Below are positions 58,526 through 64,000 of a stretch of 64,000 nt of DNA, one piece after another (within the stretch, counting starts at the first letter, position 1; each line of letters opens with the position of its first letter). The notes under the pieces are model-generated. The model was not told the DNA's origin. It saw only the letters and a list, made by a program, of their open reading frames with translations, and did not search any database. The stretch comes from CAZRCZ01 sp964598765 (GTDB taxonomy: Bacteria; Sumerlaeota; Sumerlaeia; MVZB01; JAJFLK01), in assembly GCA_964598765.1 (NCBI GenBank), contig CAZRCZ010000007.1, positions 62,001 through 126,000 on the forward strand, written 5' to 3'. Position numbers and translations under genes: made by a program.

Positions 58526-59635
58526 ATGAACGTCATCGGCATTCCGACGGAAATCAAAGATCACGAATATCGCGTCGCCATCGCGCGGGCCGGGGTTGAG
58601 GCGCTCGTCCGCATGGGCAAGCGCGTCCTCGTACAGAAAGGCGCGGGAGAGGGAAGCGGGATCAAGGATGAGGATTACGCCCGGAGCGGGGCGCAGATCG
58701 TCTCGCGCGAGGAAGTCTTTTCGCAGAGCGACCTGATCGTCAAGGTCAAGGAACCGCAACCCGCCGAATACGGACTTCTGAGCGAGGGGCAAGTCGTCTT
58801 CACCTATTTTCACTTCTCCGCCGACCGCAAGCTGACCGAAGCGATGGCCGAACGGCGCGTGACCTGCATCGCGTATGAGACGGTCCAGACCGACGACGGT
58901 TCGCTTCCTCTTCTCGCGCCGATGAGCGACGTCGCCGGACGGGTCGCGGTCTCGGCGGCGATCAAGTATTTGGAGCGGCCGATGGGAGGCAAGGGAAAAT
59001 TGATCTCCGGCATTCCGGGCGTCCGGCCGGGGACGGTGATGGTGCTGGGCGGCGGGATCGCCGGAACCTCCGCCGCGCGGATCGCCGCAGGATTGGGAGC
59101 CGAAGTGTTTGTGCTCGACACGAATCTTCAGCGACTGCGATTTCTTTTTGATATATGTCCGCCGAACATCCATCCCCTTGCCTCCAATCCCTACACGATC
59201 CGCGAAATTCTTCCCTCAGCGGACGCCGTGATCGGAACGGTGCTGGTTCCGGGGGGACGGACGCCGATTCTGATTTCCGAGGCGATGCTCCGCGAGATGG
59301 AGCCGGGATCGGTCATCATTGACGTTTCGGTGGATCAAGGAGGATGCGTCGAAACGGCGCGACCGACCACGCACAGCCAGCCGACGTTCATCCACGAGGG
59401 GATCGTTCATTATTGCGTGACCAACATGCCCGGAGCCGTCGCGCACACCTCGACCTACGGCCTGACCAACGCGACGCTTCCTTATCTCTGCGAACTGGCG
59501 GAAAAAGGTTGGGAACGCGCCGTGCGCGAAAATCCGGCGCTACGGCGCGGCCTGAACATCGGCGACGGAAGAATTTTCCATCCGGCGGTCGCCAAGACGT
59601 TCGGCTGGCAGGCCGAGCCGCCTCCGGCGGCGTGA
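58526..59635 (+). CDS. ald: Alanine dehydrogenase
   Basis: The 369-residue cytoplasmic enzyme deaminates L-alanine to pyruvate with NAD (or the reverse). The N-terminus MNVIGIPTEIKDHEYRVAI contains the conserved Arg. VKVKEP carries the substrate-binding Lys, followed by TYFHFSADRKL with the catalytic His. The NAD motif is VLGGGIAGTSAARIAAGLGA with an Asp (VLDTN) after the next strand. DVSVDQGGCVET and HYCVTNMPGAVAHTSTYGL complete the family pattern. The ATG has AAGGAG 8-13 nt upstream. Its last 96 bp are overlapped by the convergent YfhO-like frame. Confidence 0.95.
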   Translation: MNVIGIPTEIKDHEYRVAIARAGVEALVRMGKRVLVQKGAGEGSGIKDEDYARSGAQIVSREEVFSQSDLIVKVKEPQPAEYGLLSEGQVVFTYFHFSADRKLTEAMAERRVTCIAYETVQTDDGSLPLLAPMSDVAGRVAVSAAIKYLERPMGGKGKLISGIPGVRPGTVMVLGGGIAGTSAARIAAGLGAEVFVLDTNLQRLRFLFDICPPNIHPLASNPYTIREILPSADAVIGTVLVPGGRTPILISEAMLREMEPGSVIIDVSVDQGGCVETARPTTHSQPTFIHEGIVHYCVTNMPGAVAHTSTYGLTNATLPYLCELAEKGWERAVRENPALRRGLNIGDGRIFHPAVAKTFGWQAEPPPAA

Positions 59636-61741
59636 AAAATATACTCCAACCATCGAAACCAGCACTAATATAGACGTTAGCGTGGATATGCAAATCCCGA
59701 CGTAGAGGGCATGAGGTACATATATTAGCGTCAATCGGCGCGCGCCCGCTGGAACGCGAAACGAAATGAGAAACGGCGCGACGTATTCACCGCGGGTTTT
59801 TGCGCCCGATTCCGAAACCGCTTCCCATCCCGGCATCCAACCCTCGCTCAGGAGAATTTCATCTGGCGAATCATCGGGAAGCTCGACCTCGAACTTCGCC
59901 GGAGCGATTCTGCGGTAGCTCATGCGTTGAACTGGTTTTTGGGTTGGAGACGAATCTCGCGCTTCGTTTGCGTCGTCCATCAAAACCGGATTTTCCGGAA
60001 TCCTCCGGTCAAAGGATTGACCCAGCAACGAGAAATTGACTCCCGGCCAATCCTCTCTGCGGAAAATTTCCCCGCGATAATCGAGATTTTCAAAAATGGC
60101 GACGCGCCCGTCCGTGTATATTTGCTTGAGCCGATCTCCTGAAACGGGCTTGTCGGCGAGGATATACTTGACGCCCATCAAGCCGAGCAACCGCGCGTCG
60201 GGATGCGGCGAGAACAAATTCCGATAAAAATGCCACATGAACCCCGCCCAACGCGCCGGAGGAAAGAGTCCCCCCTCATAACCCAAAATGTCCCGAAACC
60301 CTTTGACGGCGTTTAGGTCGGGTTGAAGCGACCGAACCTTGGCGGACATGGCCGAAGGGGAATCGTCCAGATAGTCCACTTCGTCCATGAGACGGAACAC
60401 GCGCCAATTTTCCTTTCCTGCTCCGGGAAGGCGCGACTCGTAGCCTGCAACCTCGACGGCCCGAGCGTCGTGATACGGGAGCGACAAATCGCTCGCGCGA
60501 TACCACGCCAGAGCGATCAACTGAAGGACAAGCAAACCAAAACCGAATGGCGCGATGAGGTTTTTTCGAACGCCGCTGGCCTCTTGCGACAACCAACCGA
60601 TCAGGGCGTCCAAGCCCATCCCCGCCAAGAGCGCGGCGCCGATCAACGCGAGCACGAATGCCCGAGCCGGAGCGCGGAATTGCGTCACGGGAGGAAAAAC
60701 GCGCCCCAACATATCGTAGATCGGCCCGTGGTCTCCCATGGCAAGAAGCCACCCGATCAAGGCGATCCCGACCAACGGCCATTTCCGCGCATCGGTCCGG
60801 CGCGAGAAAATTCCGAGCAGAGCAAGCAACAATGCGGGCTGGCCGAAGAAAATTTCCATTTCCGAATTGGGACCGGACGCGAATTCGCCTGTGGTTGGGG
60901 ATACATGCAGGGACGGAATCAGGAGGGAGAGCGCCGATTTGAACGTGAGGGAACCTTGAACCATGACCTTGCGCGTCCAAAGGCTTCTCGCGGAGAGGGG
61001 CGAAAATTCCGCCATCGGGAACAGCGTCGCCGCGCCAAGTCCGAAGGCGATCACGCCTGCGATTCCATAGGCGAACAAAATCCGCGCGCGCGCGCCGCGT
61101 CCGTTCCAAAGTTGCCCCAAGAAGACGAAACCGAGCGGGATGGCGGTGTAAAAAATAAATTGCGGTTGACCCGCGAGGATTTCCAATCCCAAAGCCGTCC
61201 CCAAGCCAACTCCTTTTTTCCACCACCGCTTTCCTTCCGGTTCTTCCAAGGCGAACATCCACGCCAGCGGCATCCATATCACCGTGCGAATGTGATTGAA
61301 ATGAACGACGTGGTTCACCATCGGCGCGGAAAACGCGAAGGTCATGCCTGCGAGGAGCGCGGCCAACCGGCTGAGCGCGAATCCGCGCCGCGCCAACAGA
61401 AACATGAACGCGCCTCCCATCGCGTAATGCAGAACGATGACGAGGTGATGTCCAAAGGCGAGAGGCGGAAGCAATCCCAAAATTTGCGGCGGATAAAAAA
61501 TCGAGATCACCGGATCGGCGAGAAACGGAACGCCGAAAAATTTGTAGGGATTCCAAATCGGCAACCGTCCCGCCGATAATTCCTCTCGCGCGAAATGAAT
61601 CAACGGATACCACCCGAACGCCGAATCGCCGTCGTAGCCCAGATAATTCGGCCACAAAAGAGGATGGCCGAAGAAGCCGAGCGCGACCCCTCCGAAGAGA
61701 GCGAGGCAGAGAAAGTCGCGCTTCGGACAACGGGGGTTCAT
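59540..61741 (-). CDS. YfhO-like integral membrane protein
   Basis: The 733 residues have about twelve membrane helices. The family motif GYDGDSAFGWYPLIHFAREELSAGRLPIWNPYKFFGVPF lies near the start (split: Asp-Gly-Asp at the beginning, NPYKFFGVP at the end). A C-terminal periplasmic domain is followed by a final helix (ICISTLTSILVLVSMVGVYF) and a basic tail. YfhO proteins of Gram-positives glycosylate teichoic acids, so a GT-C-like role in surface polymer glycosylation is plausible. The start overlaps the upstream gene by 4 bp. The last 32 codons are read antisense to ald and are probably an untrimmed tail after loss of an earlier stop. Confidence 0.85.
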   Translation of the reverse strand: MNPRCPKRDFLCLALFGGVALGFFGHPLLWPNYLGYDGDSAFGWYPLIHFAREELSAGRLPIWNPYKFFGVPFLADPVISIFYPPQILGLLPPLAFGHHLVIVLHYAMGGAFMFLLARRGFALSRLAALLAGMTFAFSAPMVNHVVHFNHIRTVIWMPLAWMFALEEPEGKRWWKKGVGLGTALGLEILAGQPQFIFYTAIPLGFVFLGQLWNGRGARARILFAYGIAGVIAFGLGAATLFPMAEFSPLSARSLWTRKVMVQGSLTFKSALSLLIPSLHVSPTTGEFASGPNSEMEIFFGQPALLLALLGIFSRRTDARKWPLVGIALIGWLLAMGDHGPIYDMLGRVFPPVTQFRAPARAFVLALIGAALLAGMGLDALIGWLSQEASGVRKNLIAPFGFGLLVLQLIALAWYRASDLSLPYHDARAVEVAGYESRLPGAGKENWRVFRLMDEVDYLDDSPSAMSAKVRSLQPDLNAVKGFRDILGYEGGLFPPARWAGFMWHFYRNLFSPHPDARLLGLMGVKYILADKPVSGDRLKQIYTDGRVAIFENLDYRGEIFRREDWPGVNFSLLGQSFDRRIPENPVLMDDANEARDSSPTQKPVQRMSYRRIAPAKFEVELPDDSPDEILLSEGWMPGWEAVSESGAKTRGEYVAPFLISFRVPAGARRLTLIYVPHALYVGICISTLTSILVLVSMVGVYFSRRRRRLGLPAERLGDRRMENSSVADVQAAP

Positions 61742-63684
61742 TTTCGTTTTGTTCCCGCTCGCGGATTGGTTTTTCCGGCGAAGAGGGTGAACTCCGACGG
61801 CGGATGGGCGATCTTGATGAATGGGATCGGATCGTCCATCACGAACGTCGGTTTGATTTTCAGCGGCGGCTCGGATTTTATCCCCGCGATCCAATGATAT
61901 TTCAGAATGACCTCTTCCCCTTTGACCTCGGAACAATGAATCGCGTTGAGATCGGCGGCCAATTCTCCTTCGCCCTTCAAAAACCAATTCAAGGGCTGAT
62001 TCACTTTTATCAAGACGATCTTGCCCAAGTCGCGCTCAAGAGCGAGGCAATCCGGCAATCTCTGGAAACTCTGCCGCGCCGACGGCGAGAAGCAAACAAT
62101 CGCGCCGATGTTGTAAAGGCCAAGATATTCCCGAATTTCAGCCGGACTCATTCCATCAATTCCGCGCTTAAAGAGAACGCCGGAATGAAATTCCGCGAAG
62201 TGGTGGCGGTCGTTGTAAAGGTTGGCGGGACCGCCGATCAGTTGGCGTCCGGTGAGTTGCGGGACAAAGGACGAAAGATACATTCCGTCATAAATGAATC
62301 CGGACTCGTCTCCCGATTCCTCAAAAAGAATTCTTCCGCTCTTGGGCGTTTCATTCGCGATCCAATCCACGACGGCTTGGATTTGCGGTGAAAATCCGGT
62401 CCGCAATCGCATGTCTGCTTTGGTCTCGGTCTGAATGAGATTGAGGAAAAACGAGCATCCGCCGAACGCCATCAACCCGCACGCAAACAATCCGCGCGGG
62501 CTGGGGAAATTTTTCAGGCGAATCGTTGAACCGAAATAACCGGCTGACAGGGCGAGAAAAAGATCGAGCGGAACCTTAAACCGCAAAGGTTGCCCTGCGC
62601 TAAGGAATCGGACGGAGGATCCGAAATAAGTCAGCAGGAAGAGCGAGGCGATGGCTGTCGCAAGAGGCACGGCTCGAACTTTGTTTCTTCCATCCTTCGT
62701 GCAAAGCTCGGCCATGCCCGCCGCTCCGCCGATCAATAGCGCGAGACGAAGACCCTTCTCGAACATGGAAGTTCGAAACGTCCAGAAGCCGGACGTTGAG
62801 AAGTAATCCTTGGCGAACACCCACGGGTCGGCGGTGGTGAAAACCGGAAGCTCCGCGACAAGCGCTGAGGAGTTATCGTCGCCCCGATGCGTCCAAAAGG
62901 GAATCAACCAGATCGAATTGACCAACGCCGAAATTAAAATGCCAAGAGCAATCCAAAACGCCGCGTGGCGACGGATGCCGCGTCGTTTCGAAATGAGCAA
63001 GACCGTTGCGGGAACGGCGAAGACGACAAGAGATTGAACATGAAGCGCGGGAAGGATGGAAATGGCGATGATCCATCCGACGCCGAGCGGGACGCCCATG
63101 CGCTCTTCCTTCGAGACGCGCCAAAAGAGCGAGAGGGTCAACAAAGCCATATACGACGACGACGGAAATCCGACCATGCCGTAGAAGAACATTTCGCGCG
63201 GGAGCGAATTCCACCAATAGGCCGTTCCCAAAAGCGCGCACCATGATCCGGCGCGGATAGCTGTCCCACTTTCCACTTCGGATTCCTCAAGAACATTTCG
63301 CCCCGCGAAAAACATGATCCAAGGAATCAACGCGACGGAAAGGAAGAGGGCAATTTTGAAAACGCGAATCGCGCCCAATCCGCGCAACACCAGCGCCACC
63401 AATTCAAACAATTTCACGCTCGCATCTTGAATCGTGTTCGACGGATATCCCGCCATGAATCGCGGATTGTAGCCCCAGAGCCGTCCGCTCGATTCCCAAA
63501 ATCCCAGCATCGAGGTCAAATGATGGAAGTGCAAACCGTAGTCCTGCTCGATGAGCGGCTCGTTGTTCAGCAAGCCCCCAATGGGCTTAAAAAGCAAAAC
63601 GACCGCGCAGGAATGAACGAGAAACAAACCAAGAACCAACGCCTCCGGTCGTTTTCCGATTGTGATTTTGGAGCCGATCCGCAA
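61738..63684 (-). CDS. Large integral membrane protein, YfhO/GT-C-like
   Basis: The 648 residues have ten or more helices. An acidic first loop (NNEPLIEQDYGLHFHHLTSM) and FMAGYPSNTIQDAS near the N-terminus are arranged as in the downstream YfhO-like protein. A C-terminal extracytoplasmic domain follows (DWIANETPKSGRILFEESGD, IREYLGLYNIGAIVCFSPS). I cannot name the family more precisely. The two genes overlap in an ATGA and probably form one unit handling the same lipid-linked substrate. Confidence 0.8.
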   Translation of the reverse strand: MRIGSKITIGKRPEALVLGLFLVHSCAVVLLFKPIGGLLNNEPLIEQDYGLHFHHLTSMLGFWESSGRLWGYNPRFMAGYPSNTIQDASVKLFELVALVLRGLGAIRVFKIALFLSVALIPWIMFFAGRNVLEESEVESGTAIRAGSWCALLGTAYWWNSLPREMFFYGMVGFPSSSYMALLTLSLFWRVSKEERMGVPLGVGWIIAISILPALHVQSLVVFAVPATVLLISKRRGIRRHAAFWIALGILISALVNSIWLIPFWTHRGDDNSSALVAELPVFTTADPWVFAKDYFSTSGFWTFRTSMFEKGLRLALLIGGAAGMAELCTKDGRNKVRAVPLATAIASLFLLTYFGSSVRFLSAGQPLRFKVPLDLFLALSAGYFGSTIRLKNFPSPRGLFACGLMAFGGCSFFLNLIQTETKADMRLRTGFSPQIQAVVDWIANETPKSGRILFEESGDESGFIYDGMYLSSFVPQLTGRQLIGGPANLYNDRHHFAEFHSGVLFKRGIDGMSPAEIREYLGLYNIGAIVCFSPSARQSFQRLPDCLALERDLGKIVLIKVNQPLNWFLKGEGELAADLNAIHCSEVKGEEVILKYHWIAGIKSEPPLKIKPTFVMDDPIPFIKIAHPPSEFTLFAGKTNPRAGTKRK

Positions 63685-63712
63685 TTTATATTGCCCCGGA
63701 GCGGAATGGACG

Positions 63713-64000
63713 ATGGCAGGCGAAAAGGAGAATTATCTGGCCCTCGATTTCGGCGCGGAATCGGGCCGCGCCATGCTCGGCAGTTTGACCGAAGAGCGTT
63801 TGGAACTGCAAGAGGTTCACCGCTTCCCCAACGGCCCCTGCTTCGTCGGCGAGCGATGGCATTGGAACACGCTCTATCTTTTGGGCGAGTTGAAAAAAGG
63901 ATTGACGCTCGCGCACCGCGCGGCGGACGGAAACTTGGCGAGCCTCGGCGTTGACACGTGGGGCGTGGATTTCGGATTGATTGACGCTTCGGGGGAGTTG
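63713..64000 (+). CDS. Rhamnulokinase-like FGGY kinase, 5' part only
   Basis: The reading frame is cut by the window end after 96 codons. It starts MAGEKENYLALDFGAESGR, the phosphate-binding loop of FGGY kinases in the form typical of rhamnulokinase (DFGAESGRAMLG). HRFPNGPCFVGERWHWNTLYL and LGVDTWGVDFGLID also fit RhaB. It would phosphorylate L-rhamnulose or a related sugar. GGAGCGGA lies about 5-12 nt upstream of the ATG. The gene is divergent from the YfhO-like pair. Confidence 0.88.
   Translation, partial: MAGEKENYLALDFGAESGRAMLGSLTEERLELQEVHRFPNGPCFVGERWHWNTLYLLGELKKGLTLAHRAADGNLASLGVDTWGVDFGLIDASGEL

Overview
The window is about 64 kb of gene-dense bacterial chromosome, roughly 57 percent GC by eye. 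It has about 50 protein genes and two tRNAs. No rRNA, prophage, transposase gene or CRISPR array is visible. Pal, CpoB, many lipobox signal peptides and the MEP-pathway enzyme IspG point to a diderm bacterium. The protein mix is what one expects from PVC-type or neighbouring candidate phyla (Planctomycetota, Verrucomicrobiota, Lentisphaerota, Sumerlaeota, Hydrogenedentota): a TAT-exported Gfo/Idh/MocA oxidoreductase, DUF4838, a PhoPQ-activated-pathogenicity-related hydrolase, a serine/threonine kinase with TPRs, a pseudopilin, and Thr/Pro-rich linkers. This placement is inference; there is no rRNA or ribosomal protein marker to settle it.

Layout. 0.2-2.7 kb: zinc alcohol dehydrogenase and a GT4 glycosyltransferase. 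2.8-8.7 kb: a giant propeller-TM-TPR-kinase protein translationally coupled to thioredoxin reductase. 9.0-13.4 kb: a tight operon of GT4, an alkaline-phosphatase/sulfatase-fold lipoprotein, an acyl carrier protein and an orphan sugar-ABC permease. 14.1-20.0 kb: a methyltransferase, then a minus-strand operon (TAT oxidoreductase, spermidine-synthase-like membrane protein, unknown exported protein, pseudopilin). 20.1-25.5 kb: a membrane-anchored serpin-like protein, an HPS/KGPDC-family enzyme, a frameshifted aspartic protease, and a DUF4838 lipoprotein. 25.5-27.7 kb: repeat-rich accessory DNA around one AT-richer lipoprotein gene. 27.7-36.4 kb: a propeller/six-hairpin-like protein, DUF421, tRNA-Pro, MoeB/ThiF, an oxidoreductase plus PIG-L deacetylase pair, an M50 protease and a PqaA-like hydrolase. 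36.5-43.6 kb: tRNA-Ser, CpoB-Pal and two Trp-rich lipoproteins, a polysaccharide deacetylase, and an MNT/HEPN module overlapping ispG. 43.8-56.5 kb: a Thr-Pro-linker surface protein, UPF0182, MsrA, an FtsX-type permease, an HGSNAT-like acyltransferase, and a PMT-like membrane protein coupled to a receiver/degenerate-GGDEF protein. 56.5-64 kb: YqeK-RsfS, an L,D-transpeptidase, alanine dehydrogenase, two large membrane proteins of YfhO-like type, and the start of a rhamnulokinase-like kinase.

The most unusual feature is a population of short inverted-repeat elements between genes and also inside them. Two palindromic insertions of 76 bp each sit in frame in inter-helix loops of the PMT-like protein. 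An ISNLK/ISDLK-type insert sits in the first GT4. Repeat arms of the CACAGAGACACAGAG / CCAAGACACAAAGACACC kind form the N-termini of several exported proteins: one strand reads as a cationic stretch and the other as a hydrophobic stretch, so an inverted pair can make a signal peptide. The second notable item is the membrane-anchored serpin-like protein at 20.1-21.7 kb, whose C-terminus fits the PROSITE serpin pattern exactly.
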